Part shown: positions 18,946 to 28,251 of the stretch, in pieces | Layout of the letters: each line of letters begins with the position of its first letter | How positions within the stretch are numbered: the stretch's first letter is position 1 | Assembly: GCA_013375455.1 (NCBI GenBank) | Contig: JABXJT010000020.1 | Span: 9,148 to 73,147, forward strand | DNA length: 64,000 nucleotides | Reading direction: 5' to 3' | From: Candidatus Helarchaeota archaeon | Lineage (GTDB): Archaea > Asgardarchaeota > Lokiarchaeia > Helarchaeales > HEL-GB-A | Position numbers and translations under genes: made by a program | The notes under the pieces: model-generated | What the model was told of the DNA's origin: nothing | Databases searched by the model: none | What the model saw: only the letters and a program-made list of their open reading frames with translations

Positions 18946-21774
18946 GTGATTAAAATGATTTCAATGACAAGAAGAGATCGAAACACGTTAGTAAAATGGA
19001 TAATCGGATTAATTATTGGCGGCGTGGTTCTGTTCATAGTCATCGTTTCAGTGGTTCTTAGCTTAGTATTGAACCAGCAGTTCTATGAGAATCGCCTGGA
19101 CCTCTCCTGGTGGACTTATTTCACGATGGACAACGCGGCGATTTTATGGGTTCCGTTGATAACGATTGTGGTCATAGCAGCGGTGGTGACTGTTTTGAAC
19201 CCGCTCACGAGCAGCACGTTAACTCTTGTTTTCGGGATATTTCGAAGAAGACTGCGTCCTAAGAAAAGAAATTGCCTAATATGGAATTATGCGGTCGTGG
19301 CGGGAGTCGGCGGTCTCGTGATGGGGTGGGTTCTAGGGTTCTGGTTTGATGCAGGCTTCGGGATTTTTGTGGCAAATCGGGTTAATATCTCTTACGAATT
19401 CTTTCCAACGGTATTTGCAGCTCTAAGCTATCCACTTAATCCAGGCATGATGGATCCCAATGTTCTTTTTGCGTACACGTATATCTTAAGACCCTTCATC
19501 GTGGTGGTTATTATTGGAATCATTGCGAAGCTCGTCCTCGATCAAGTCAACTCAATTGCCTTCCGTGAAAGACGTGGGACAAATGCTTTAAAATTAGCTG
19601 GCACGGTTGGGTTAGTCATTTCAATGTGCTTTCTAATTGGCTGGCTACTCCTTCCAAGCGCTGCATTTGACGTCATCAGCTCTACTGCCGTTCTATCAGT
19701 CGTCGTCGGCTTCTTCGCCAGCCTCGTTATTGGGATGATGTTTTACATCGTAGGTACCGTCAATCCAGAGCGCTATCGAGGAGATAGATTCTATAAATCT
19801 TTCATCACCCTTGTAATCATTTCTATTATAATACTTCCGATGGTGTTTGTTGCCATTGCTGGAATAAGAAGCTTGCAATATGAGGCTCGATGGCCTGAAT
19901 GGGTGTGGCAGACTAAACTGACAACGCAAATTGCGGAAACGCGTAATGCTGCAGGAATAGCTGATTATGAGGAACTAACTACACAACAACTAATCGATAA
20001 TCAAACTGCCTCAGGCACCTCAGATGAGGAAATTATTCCCCACATTCGGATGTTCGACCATGATGCATCGCGCATTTCAATGGAGATTCAGATTGGATCA
20101 AGTTGGGAAAATCTCGCGGATTCAGACATTGTATATGTCAATGGCTCGGAGTATTGGGTTGCGCCACGGCGAATAAGCCCTAGTAGTGAGTTAGATATGA
20201 CCTGGGTTCAGGAGCACATCATTTATACACATTCCCGCGGCTTCGTTGCACTCAATCCAGTAACGGGAGAAATCCTTGATTCGGCTGCTTATGAAACTGT
20301 TTTCGGCGTTCCATGGAATGATTCCATTTATTTTGGAGAACAGCCAGATAACGGCTACACCATTTTAAATATCCCTCAATACGATGAAATTGAAAATATC
20401 ACGTATACAGGGGAACCTGATATAACATTGGATGGATTCTTAAATTGGTGGCACATAGAAGATTGGAGTTTTAAAACTTTTGCGCCAACTGACTATTTAG
20501 TTAGGCGAAACCTTCAGGATCGGATCGGAGGTATTCTGCTACCAAACATGTACATTGGAGATGACCCGTATTTAGTCTTTGATGCCAATAACAGTAAGAT
20601 GTACTACTGCGTTGATATTATACTCGCGTTTCCCTCCTTCTCGGGGTACATCCAATCAGATATCGTGCGATGGCTTGGCGTTGTGTTGATTGATACAAAA
20701 TCGGGGACAATGAATTTCTATGAAAATGGTAACATCACTAGCAATCTCCCGTATGATTTTCTCAATATATATGCACAAATGTATGATTGGCAACCGATGC
20801 CCTCCTGGTTAATTGATCAAATAAAATATCCTGAAGAACTCATTGAGTATCAACTCACAGTCGATTATACCTACCATGTAACAGAACGATCAACGTGGAA
20901 AAATGAAGATGACTTCTTTGAGCTACCAGAAAATACGGATCTGTATTACATCATTTATGATGTAGGCTATGGACTTTCATATGTAGGCGCAAGCATGGTG
21001 GAGTTTTCTGGAGCTGAGGTTCCGAACCTCGTAGGCTTTTACATAATCGAGAATGGGGATGTCCTTCAAGAAAATTTAGGACGTACCACATTTTACCGTA
21101 ACGGCACTGCAGGGCAAACCTCAATGATTGGATTGGATCCAGCCATTTCCGCCTATTCACAGGCAGATGCAAATTTCCTCAAACTGAAATTACACTATCG
21201 ATTCGGCAATAAGCTCATTTATCCTTTAGCTGGATCCTTATATTATGTAATTCCCGTATATGAGATTACAGGGGAAGCGAAACAAACGTTAGTGCGGGTT
21301 GCACTCGTGAATGCTTTCGATCCTAACGATATTGGCATTGGAAATTCTACAATGGAAGCTTATCACGACCTCAATGTCACGGTCCAGATTCCTCCAGGGG
21401 TACTTTCAATAAATGTTTTACAAGCACCACCTATTATTTATGAAGGAATTTATGAAGACGTAGAGTTACTTGTAAATAATGGATACCCAGACCAGAGTTT
21501 CAACGTATCTATCGAGATCTCCACGGGTTATGCATTGTTCAACGTGTCCTTTGCAGGACAAGAAATCACACCAGTGACGGGTGGAGGATTTTATAATTAT
21601 TCAATCGCAAACATTACATTGCTGCCAACTCAATATACTGGATTAATTCCGAAAGTTTCGGGATTAGTCGCTGGAGGCCAACCCTATAGCCCAGTAAATT
21701 ATGCAGTAAATCTATATAATGAAACTGGAGCCCTTATTGATTCAGAACAGCGAACTCTCTTAATATATCCATAA
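18946..21774 (+). CDS. UPF0182 family large membrane protein
   Basis: 942 residues, typical length of UPF0182 (COG1615). The N-terminal third has seven or eight transmembrane helices (residues about 15-320). The remainder is a large extracytoplasmic region with the family hallmarks: a VNGSEYWVAPRRI segment, HIIYTHSRGFVALNP, a YFGE motif after EDSIYFGEQ-like context, and a C-terminal beta-rich domain. Function of the family is unknown; members occur in actinobacteria, clostridia and archaea. Possible starts are GTG 18946, ATG 18955 and ATG 18964; they change only a few residues. Stands alone, preceded by hairpins at 18813-18874. Confidence 0.85.
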   Translation: MIKMISMTRRDRNTLVKWIIGLIIGGVVLFIVIVSVVLSLVLNQQFYENRLDLSWWTYFTMDNAAILWVPLITIVVIAAVVTVLNPLTSSTLTLVFGIFRRRLRPKKRNCLIWNYAVVAGVGGLVMGWVLGFWFDAGFGIFVANRVNISYEFFPTVFAALSYPLNPGMMDPNVLFAYTYILRPFIVVVIIGIIAKLVLDQVNSIAFRERRGTNALKLAGTVGLVISMCFLIGWLLLPSAAFDVISSTAVLSVVVGFFASLVIGMMFYIVGTVNPERYRGDRFYKSFITLVIISIIILPMVFVAIAGIRSLQYEARWPEWVWQTKLTTQIAETRNAAGIADYEELTTQQLIDNQTASGTSDEEIIPHIRMFDHDASRISMEIQIGSSWENLADSDIVYVNGSEYWVAPRRISPSSELDMTWVQEHIIYTHSRGFVALNPVTGEILDSAAYETVFGVPWNDSIYFGEQPDNGYTILNIPQYDEIENITYTGEPDITLDGFLNWWHIEDWSFKTFAPTDYLVRRNLQDRIGGILLPNMYIGDDPYLVFDANNSKMYYCVDIILAFPSFSGYIQSDIVRWLGVVLIDTKSGTMNFYENGNITSNLPYDFLNIYAQMYDWQPMPSWLIDQIKYPEELIEYQLTVDYTYHVTERSTWKNEDDFFELPENTDLYYIIYDVGYGLSYVGASMVEFSGAEVPNLVGFYIIENGDVLQENLGRTTFYRNGTAGQTSMIGLDPAISAYSQADANFLKLKLHYRFGNKLIYPLAGSLYYVIPVYEITGEAKQTLVRVALVNAFDPNDIGIGNSTMEAYHDLNVTVQIPPGVLSINVLQAPPIIYEGIYEDVELLVNNGYPDQSFNVSIEISTGYALFNVSFAGQEITPVTGGGFYNYSIANITLLPTQYTGLIPKVSGLVAGGQPYSPVNYAVNLYNETGALIDSEQRTLLIYP

Positions 21775-21883
21775 TCAATCTAATTTTTTTTATTTTTTTA
21801 TTGCTAAATCCTGAAATGATTGTAACATTTAAGTTATGAAAAAATTTCTTATTGCCGCTTTTTATTAGTTTTAATTGAAAATC

Positions 21884-23173
21884 ATGAATCAGGAAATTAA
21901 CATAGAGCTTAAAGAGAGAGTTAAAGAAATACCGGAAACAACTGGCGTGTATATTTTTAGAGACTCCGAGGGGAATGCCATATACATTGGTAAAGCTAGA
22001 TCCATTAAAAATCGAGTTAAATCTCACTTCAGTGTCATCGAAGATAATGTAAATAATGCACTGATTTTGAAGACTGCAACAAAAATTGATTATATTTTAA
22101 CTGATTCTGAAATTGAGGCGCTACTTCTTGAGGCAAAACTAATAAAAAAATACACGCCGAAATATAATATTAATTTAAAAGACGATAAGAGTTTTCCCTA
22201 TATTCTGATTACGGATGAAGAATTCCCTCGAGTAATTATCAGAAGAATTCGAAAGATAGGTAAGTTACAGGAGTATAAGCGATTTTTCGGGCCATTTACG
22301 GATGTAAAAGCCATTAAGCGGACCTTAAATTTTCTATTCAAATTATTTCCTGTTTGTTCCTGTGCCCCGAAACGGAAAAAAAGAACGCGTCCTTGCCTTA
22401 AATTTCAATTAAAAAGTTGCTCGGCGCCTTGTGTGGGGAATGCTAATAAAGATAATTACCTCAAAAGTATTGAAAATATCGAGTTATTTTTGGATGGGAA
22501 GAAGAAAGAGATTCTCGAAAAATTTAAGAAGAGGATGAAAGAAGCTGCAGATGATTTAGATTTTGAAACTGCTGCAAACTTACGAGATCATATATGGGCG
22601 CTTGAAAAAACGATTATTACCCAAAGAGTGATAACTTCAGAATCAGACATTTCTTTAGGCATTGTAGAATTGAAGGAGATTTTGGATTTACCGAAAGTTC
22701 CAAGACGAATTGAAGCATTTGATATATCTAATCTTGGAGGAACAGATCCAACCGGATCGCTTGTTTTATTTGTAAATGGACAGCCAATGAAAGATGGTTA
22801 TCGGCGCTTCAAAATCAAGACTGTTGAAGGAGCAAATGATGTCGCCATGATGGGAGAAGTGGTGGAAAGGCGCTATAAACGACTCATAAAGGAACAGAAA
22901 AATATCCCCGATTTGATTGTAGTTGATGGAGGCAAACCACAACTAAATATTGCTAAAAAAGTTTTATCCAATTTGGAATTAACTATTCCAATCATTGGAT
23001 TAGCCAAAAAATTTGAACATGTTTACAAACCAAATACTTCAGAGCCAATTGTCATCTCGCCTGATTCCCCTGCCTTATTCCTTCTTCAGCGGGTTCGAGA
23101 TGAAGCCCACCGGTTTGCTTTAAAATACCACCAACTCTTACGAAAAAAGCGAACGATTAAAAAGAAGGACTAA
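21884..23173 (+). CDS. uvrC: excinuclease ABC subunit C, short form
   Basis: 429 residues from ATG 21884 (an upstream TTG at 21875 adds three). It makes the two incisions of UvrABC repair. The GIY-YIG nuclease domain begins at GVY 21-23 and YIG 34-36. A cysteine-bearing linker (CSCAPKRK...CSAPC) follows, then a UVR motif (DDLDFETAANLRDHI). The RNase H-like C-nuclease contains EAFDISNLGGTDPTGS and IVVDGGKPQLN. The protein stops after this domain: the tandem HhH domain of roughly 600-residue bacterial UvrC is missing. Converges with and overlaps the next gene by 4 bp. Confidence 0.93.
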   Translation: MNQEINIELKERVKEIPETTGVYIFRDSEGNAIYIGKARSIKNRVKSHFSVIEDNVNNALILKTATKIDYILTDSEIEALLLEAKLIKKYTPKYNINLKDDKSFPYILITDEEFPRVIIRRIRKIGKLQEYKRFFGPFTDVKAIKRTLNFLFKLFPVCSCAPKRKKRTRPCLKFQLKSCSAPCVGNANKDNYLKSIENIELFLDGKKKEILEKFKKRMKEAADDLDFETAANLRDHIWALEKTIITQRVITSESDISLGIVELKEILDLPKVPRRIEAFDISNLGGTDPTGSLVLFVNGQPMKDGYRRFKIKTVEGANDVAMMGEVVERRYKRLIKEQKNIPDLIVVDGGKPQLNIAKKVLSNLELTIPIIGLAKKFEHVYKPNTSEPIVISPDSPALFLLQRVRDEAHRFALKYHQLLRKKRTIKKKD

Positions 23174-24138
23174 ATTGAACTGCCACAGTTACTACAGAAA
23201 TGCTCATGGGGCGAGTTTTCGTAACTACAGAAGGGACAGGTATTTTTCGAGGGAACGACGGGTTTTGGCTTTTTTAGCTTTATTGGTCCCCTGCGCGCGA
23301 GCCAAGTAAAGATATTTAAGGCAAGTTGAGCTTGCTGTGGATTATTTATACCAACAAATGGGATTCGATTATCAGTGAAAATTGCGGGAGAGCCTATTGC
23401 AAAGACGCGACCATCGCCATAGTTAGCAATAGCCATTACAACTGCATTTGAGGGATGAGTTTTAGTGTCTGTATGAGCAAGGGGAACCGCTTCTTTCGTC
23501 AATTCAATAGAGCATCCAAGATAATAAAATTTCTCTATCTTCCGAAAAACTGGATGGGGTTCAAAATTTGAAATTTTTAAGTATCCGGCCATGATTAGGC
23601 TGTTCAGCTCTTGTTCACTGATTTGTGGTAAATTTAAATATGATAGATATCGTCTCCTTTCATCCTGGCTTGGTGTTCCCCAGGAACTTTTTCTTCGTGG
23701 TTTAATCCAATCGGAAATATAAAATACACCAAATTTTCGAGAAATATTATTGAGAACATCATGAACTTTCCGGAGAGGTGCCATTATATTGAGTGGGATC
23801 CGTTGAGCTACCGAAGATACTCTAGGATAGACATTACGACCAATTAAAAGTAGGCTCCCACCCATATTTACAAATTTTTCAATTGCTGAAATTTCAGTGG
23901 GGTGGAATTCTTTCACTGGATTATTGACAACCAATATATCAAAGTTGCGTAAATAGCGTAGAGAGATTTTCCTTCCGCCAGAATAATTTAAGGAATAACT
24001 AAATTGTAGTAGGATGCGGCGGAGAGTTTCGAATGGACGCAATAGACCTCCCATAGCCCCGATAATCGTAGAAAGGACTGATTTTTCTGTTCGGGTGATT
24101 TCGCCATGTCCCTCAGAAAATAGGACCTTTTTTCCCAT
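23170..24138 (-). CDS. GATase-like (DUF4350/GIFT-type) protein with C-terminal zinc ribbon
   Basis: 322 residues. The N-terminal 270 residues look like a class-I glutamine-amidotransferase-like fold used non-catalytically (FDILVVNNPVKEFHPTEISA, then KFVNMGGSLLLIGRN, later VFAIGSPAIFTDN), as in DUF4350 and GIFT domains. The last 25 residues form a zinc ribbon, CPFCSYEN...CSNCGSS. No signal peptide. Role unknown; related folds act as sugar- or protein-binding modules, and GIFT domains occur in eukaryotic IFT52. Divergent from the gene at 24202. Family call is tentative. Confidence 0.6.
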   Translation of the reverse strand: MGKKVLFSEGHGEITRTEKSVLSTIIGAMGGLLRPFETLRRILLQFSYSLNYSGGRKISLRYLRNFDILVVNNPVKEFHPTEISAIEKFVNMGGSLLLIGRNVYPRVSSVAQRIPLNIMAPLRKVHDVLNNISRKFGVFYISDWIKPRRKSSWGTPSQDERRRYLSYLNLPQISEQELNSLIMAGYLKISNFEPHPVFRKIEKFYYLGCSIELTKEAVPLAHTDTKTHPSNAVVMAIANYGDGRVFAIGSPAIFTDNRIPFVGINNPQQAQLALNIFTWLARRGPIKLKKPKPVVPSKNTCPFCSYENSPHEHFCSNCGSSI

Positions 24139-24201
24139 AATTAAACTTTAAATACTCATTCCTAATAAACTTTAAAGGAATAAGAATATTTGGTGAGAAA
24201 A

Positions 24202-24855
24202 ATGTTGATGGAACCGTTCCATACGAAAGGCAATCGACACGTGAATGGTGAATTTGAGGTCTATCGAGTTGTAATAGGAGAAATAGCTTTTGTTCAGACT
24301 TCACCTCAATTGAAAGATGCTAGCATCACGTTAGCAAGGGAAGGAGACATGTTTAATGTTATTCCCTATTATTTCCATAGGGCAATAAACATTTCACTTA
24401 AAGACCCTTTAGTTACTTCGGATCTTAGACCTTTGGATACCCAAACCACGTATTCACCAGTTGAAGAGGAAGGATTTCCTCTAAATATTGTACGAAATGA
24501 GGATAATGCCCTTTTATTACAAAAAAGAAATAAAGAAGCGCTTCCTTTAAAGGAAGACTTACCTGAGGTACAGCGTGCTGCGCATCATAGTCACATCACT
24601 ATGGCGAGTTCGCTTGTAAATGATATAATAAACGATGCTAAAAGTAATCAATTAGAAGTGGGCAAGCCGTATAAACAAACAGGTTACATCGTTTCAAACA
24701 TCCGCAAAGTTTCAGAAATGAAAAACTTTTATCTCAATTCAGAGAATGCTGCGAAAATTGATGATATTGCGTATATAACATTGGATGGGCGCCTTGAAGA
24801 GATTAATTGCATTAATGGACTGACCATAATTTTACCTGGAGCCGTGCGCATCTAA
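24202..24855 (+). CDS. conserved hypothetical protein
   Basis: About 217 residues from the ATG at 24202, preceded by GGTGAG at 24192-24197; TTG at 24190 would add four residues. Soluble, mixed alpha/beta composition, with no motif I recognise. The N-terminal part (FEVYRVVIGEIAFVQTSP) and the C-terminal part (IDDIAYITLDGRLEEINC) resemble short beta-sheets flanking a charged middle (residues about 85-140) containing HHSHITM, a possible metal-binding cluster. The stop codon lies inside an 11-bp hairpin at 24848-24874. Confidence 0.6.
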   Translation: MLMEPFHTKGNRHVNGEFEVYRVVIGEIAFVQTSPQLKDASITLAREGDMFNVIPYYFHRAINISLKDPLVTSDLRPLDTQTTYSPVEEEGFPLNIVRNEDNALLLQKRNKEALPLKEDLPEVQRAAHHSHITMASSLVNDIINDAKSNQLEVGKPYKQTGYIVSNIRKVSEMKNFYLNSENAAKIDDIAYITLDGRLEEINCINGLTIILPGAVRI

Positions 24856-24874
24856 ATTCAAGTAATTTAGATGC
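24848..24874. terminator. perfect 11-bp hairpin over a stop codon
   Basis: GCATCTAAATT at 24848-24858 is followed by a 5-nt loop and its exact complement AATTTAGATGC at 24864-24874. The TAA of the upstream gene lies in the left arm. No T-run follows, so this is not a classical intrinsic terminator, but an end-of-transcript structure or processing signal before the next start at 24896 is plausible. Confidence 0.5.
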
Positions 24875-24895
24875 ACGTATTTCCGCGTCCAAAAC

Positions 24896-25441
24896 TTGGC
24901 AATAATAGCCCGTACCCTCTTTGTACTGCTCCTATTCGCGCTATTCCTTATCATTGGATATCTTAACATTGAAGGCATTCTCACGAATAATGTTAACATC
25001 CAGTTGTTGAATGTCTTTTATGCTTCAATGGGACTTTTCTTTTTGCTTTTCTATTATTACCTCATTCAAATCCGGGGGCGAGAAACAAAAGGAGTCGGTC
25101 ATAGAATCGAAGAATACCTAGGAGATACTGGCATTTTTGCCGAGGACAAAGAAAAAACTAATTATATTGCATCAAAACCCAGAAAAGCTCTCATTTCTTA
25201 TCTCATACCCATCCTTCTAACACTCGGAGGGCAGGTTATTGTGTTTTTGTTTCTCCCGTGGTACCTCTCCGTCGCCTGGGCTGCAGTGATTGGTTTTCTA
25301 ATCGTCTTCTCAATAGTGAGACTAATTAGTTTTCGTAGGTATCTTAGAAGGAAGGAACTCAACGAATGGTTTGATTTAAAACCGATCCTGCCACTCACTG
25401 AACCTGATCAGGGACTGACAGAAAAGAAATTCTCTCCCTAA
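24896..25441 (+). CDS. small polytopic membrane protein, unknown
   Basis: 181 residues, TTG start at 24896. Four hydrophobic helices: residues about 3-25, 38-60, 98-120 and 122-145. The hydrophilic loop between helices 2 and 3 is charged (GRETKGVGHRIEEYLG). The C-terminus is basic, then acidic. Not recognised. Same direction as the hypothetical gene at 24202 with a hairpin in between; converges on the LuxE-like gene 18 bp away. Confidence 0.55.
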   Translation: MAIIARTLFVLLLFALFLIIGYLNIEGILTNNVNIQLLNVFYASMGLFFLLFYYYLIQIRGRETKGVGHRIEEYLGDTGIFAEDKEKTNYIASKPRKALISYLIPILLTLGGQVIVFLFLPWYLSVAWAAVIGFLIVFSIVRLISFRRYLRRKELNEWFDLKPILPLTEPDQGLTEKKFSP

Positions 25442-25458
25442 AAAAGACAAAAAAGAAA

Positions 25459-26646
25459 TTATTTGATTTCTTCCTCAAATGGAAAAAGGCGAGTAAAGGA
25501 GGAGCAACCTTTACCAATTGCAGGGGTTAATCGCCCAACGTGACGAAATACGATAACATTCTCGCGTCCGCAATCAGGACATCTATTCCAATCCACAACT
25601 TGCACGAGATCATCTAGCAGAACTGCGACTCCTGCATACGTCTTGACACCATAAGGAGTTATTATTTCGAGAATCCCAGTTTCATTTACAGCTTTTACGC
25701 GTTCTAAGTCCTCTACTGCTCGTAAAACAATGCGGGCATTATCTTTATACACGTGCAATAAATAGTCATTATATTTCTTGCTATAATGACCTCCACATGC
25801 GATTGGCGACTCTGTAGCGCCATAGCAATCGGCGAAATTATCCTGGGTAATGTTGAAGAAGTCGGAAAGAGTTTCAATGAATTCGCCCTTATCGATTGGG
25901 TCCGTTTTGACACGGCCTTTCACCCCAGACCATCCGCCCCCTCCAGTTTGGACACGAAAACTTTCAGGCATACTGAAAGTTCTTTTTTTCTTTCTCTTAT
26001 AATTCTTAAAGGTTTTATACATTAACGGGACGGAATTCCCTACTAACGCAGGGATTTGGGTTTCTTCAACGTGTTCGAGGGCGTTCTTCAGTTTTTTCCC
26101 ATCAACCTCAATAAAGGCTTTAAATTTGAAGTGAGTTATAAGGTAGGCGATTAATTTCAAGTGTTTAAAAATCAAAAGAAAAGTTGTATCTATATTCCAG
26201 ATGTCGGTTATATCCCTGTAAAATAGGAAACCGCGTTTACCTAACCATTCTCCAGGCATGCGATTTAGGAAGGCCATTGAAGGAGCAAATAAAATCAGTT
26301 TTTGGATCGATGACATATGAGCGAAATCTTCAAAAACGCGCTTATAATTCTCTTGGAATTGAGTTACATCTTTAGGACCCCTGCCTACCACGCTGGGATC
26401 GCCAGAAGTGCTGCTGCTGATTGTCCAATGAGATAATGATTCAAAGGGAATTCGTAATAATTGGTCAAATATCATGTTTGAAGCTTTGAAAACGTTCCAA
26501 TTAACGTAGGGGATTTCTTCTAGATTGGAATCATTTAAAGTTAAATCAAAATCATAATTTTCACAAAGATCGTTATAATACGGACAATCTTTAGCGGTTC
26601 CTTTGATTTCCTTCCTTAAATTCTCAAAAAATTTTTTATCATCCAT
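25459..26646 (-). CDS. LuxE/PaaK-like acyl-protein synthetase family (adenylate-forming)
   Basis: 395 residues. The P-loop-like WTISSSTSGDPSVVGR (around residue 75) and the YGATES motif mark the ANL adenylate-forming superfamily, and overall layout matches LuxE-type acyl-protein synthetases, which activate a fatty acid with ATP and transfer it to a cysteine of a partner protein. A CPDCGREN cysteine pair near the C-terminus is unusual. It lies 66 bp downstream of the geranylgeranyl-reductase gene on the same strand, so it may act on isoprenoid or fatty acyl substrates for lipid or protein modification (inference). Confidence 0.75.
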   Translation of the reverse strand: MDDKKFFENLRKEIKGTAKDCPYYNDLCENYDFDLTLNDSNLEEIPYVNWNVFKASNMIFDQLLRIPFESLSHWTISSSTSGDPSVVGRGPKDVTQFQENYKRVFEDFAHMSSIQKLILFAPSMAFLNRMPGEWLGKRGFLFYRDITDIWNIDTTFLLIFKHLKLIAYLITHFKFKAFIEVDGKKLKNALEHVEETQIPALVGNSVPLMYKTFKNYKRKKKRTFSMPESFRVQTGGGGWSGVKGRVKTDPIDKGEFIETLSDFFNITQDNFADCYGATESPIACGGHYSKKYNDYLLHVYKDNARIVLRAVEDLERVKAVNETGILEIITPYGVKTYAGVAVLLDDLVQVVDWNRCPDCGRENVIVFRHVGRLTPAIGKGCSSFTRLFPFEEEIK

Positions 26647-26712
26647 ATTGACACCCTATATAATTAAAATGCACCAGTTATTATTTTTATTTATTTTAGA
26701 TTTTAAGATTTT

Positions 26713-27939
26713 TTATGTCTTTTTTAATGATGGTTTCACATATGGAGGAAGCGGGAGTGCGATTTTCCTGAATAATTTCAACAATGTAGGGGTTTTTAAT
26801 ATTCCATGAAGGAAAAGGAGGTACCATTTACGCTTTCTTAGTAGTATATTCAAATTACTTCGCGTGATGGCCTTGACAAATATGTCGAAATCTTCTGCAT
26901 TAAGTCTTAAAAAAATATGTCGTAATAAATAGCTGACAAATAATTCTATAAATACGCTTTTTTGCCATAATTTATGATATTTATGGATTTCGGAAAGTTG
27001 GTTTCTTTTTATCGCTGATACTGCAACTCTTCCAGCTAATTCACCACATATTAACGCTAAGCGTATGCCTTCGCCGGTCGTTGGATCTACTTGATTAGCA
27101 GCATCACCTACTATCATCCCATGATTAAAAGTCGTCTTTCGTGGTATTTTTGATCCGGGAACAATTCCTCCTGTATAGTTTGTTAAATGGGCATTGGATA
27201 ATTTCAAGGAAGCAATAGGATGTTTTTTCCTAAACCATTCAAACAATCTTCTCATATAAGTCCCGGAATTATATCCGCCAAGACCTACATTTGCCATTTC
27301 AGCACCTTTTGGAAAAATCCAAGCATAACCTCCAGGAATGGCTGATAAAAAATAGATTTCTACTGTTTCGGGATCAATTCCCCTCATATTTTTCACATTA
27401 TAGCCAAATCCAATTCCTACATACTTACGAGGAATGGAGAGTCCAGCCCATTTCGCCACGTTACTTGCAATTCCATCAGCACCGACTATTATTTTTGATT
27501 TAATTCGTTTAACTTCATTATTGCGTTTAATTACTACCGTGTTTAAAGCTTCATTCTGGGATTCCAGGCCAACCGCCCGCGTTTGAGTGAAAATCTCTGC
27601 GCCCTTGCGCTTTGCATCTTCACATAATAACTGATCAAAGCGAGGTCTATCGACGATATAGCCTATGTGTCTTTTAAATTGGTGAGAGGCGATTCTCATA
27701 AAGGGAGAAATAACCCTGAACTTTCGGATACGTGTCTTAATTGACTCGGAAACCACAGAAATCAGGTTCATTTGATCAAGAATTAGTGTTAATATTCCTC
27801 CAGCACAATGGCTTGGATATCCTATTATCTTCTTTCGCTCTAGTATTAGAACTGATAATCCACAGCTTGCGGCTACGCGACCTGCCATTGCGCCTGCGGG
27901 ACCTGCACCAATAATGATGATATCATAATCTGACTTCAT
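26713..27939 (-). CDS. geranylgeranyl reductase family FAD oxidoreductase
   Basis: 408 residues. N-terminal Rossmann FAD site GAGPAGAMAG from residue 11, with the ERK acidic end at about 36; the GADGIASNVAKW and GIVPGSKIPRKTTFNHGMIVGDAANQV-type segments (the latter GDAA motif around residue 273) are typical. The family saturates the geranylgeranyl chains of archaeal ether lipids (digeranylgeranylglycerophospholipid reductase). A C-terminal basic tail follows a hydrophobic stretch. First gene of a probable pair with the LuxE-like gene. Alternative: a reductase of another prenyl substrate. Confidence 0.88.
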   Translation of the reverse strand: MKSDYDIIIIGAGPAGAMAGRVAASCGLSVLILERKKIIGYPSHCAGGILTLILDQMNLISVVSESIKTRIRKFRVISPFMRIASHQFKRHIGYIVDRPRFDQLLCEDAKRKGAEIFTQTRAVGLESQNEALNTVVIKRNNEVKRIKSKIIVGADGIASNVAKWAGLSIPRKYVGIGFGYNVKNMRGIDPETVEIYFLSAIPGGYAWIFPKGAEMANVGLGGYNSGTYMRRLFEWFRKKHPIASLKLSNAHLTNYTGGIVPGSKIPRKTTFNHGMIVGDAANQVDPTTGEGIRLALICGELAGRVAVSAIKRNQLSEIHKYHKLWQKSVFIELFVSYLLRHIFLRLNAEDFDIFVKAITRSNLNILLRKRKWYLLFLHGILKTPTLLKLFRKIALPLPPYVKPSLKKT

Positions 27940-28251
27940 AATTTCATACCTATTTTTTTCTCAAACCTAAAGGTTCAATTAAACGCGCCATATTTGGTTC
28001 AATTCTTCTTCGATGAGGGATGTTATAATTTGGAAAGTCGATCTTAGTTCATTGCTAGAGAAACACGTTCCATTTATCCATTGTAATTATGATTGGTCTA
28101 AATTCATATTTATGCGATTTTTGTTCGAATACTTTGATTGATTTTATTAGATCTTCTATAACACTTATACACCAATCTAACTGGGGGAAATGTTTTAATG
28201 CCATAAAATATAGAGTACTCCTTATTTAAAAACCATCAAAAAATTAGAGCG
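27940..28251. other. divergent intergenic region, promoters expected
   Basis: About 312 bases between divergent lipid-related genes. No open frame or RNA-like fold seen. An AT-rich stretch near 28200-28235 (ATAAAATATAGAG) could be the TATA region for the gene at 28252; this is a guess from composition. Confidence 0.35.
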
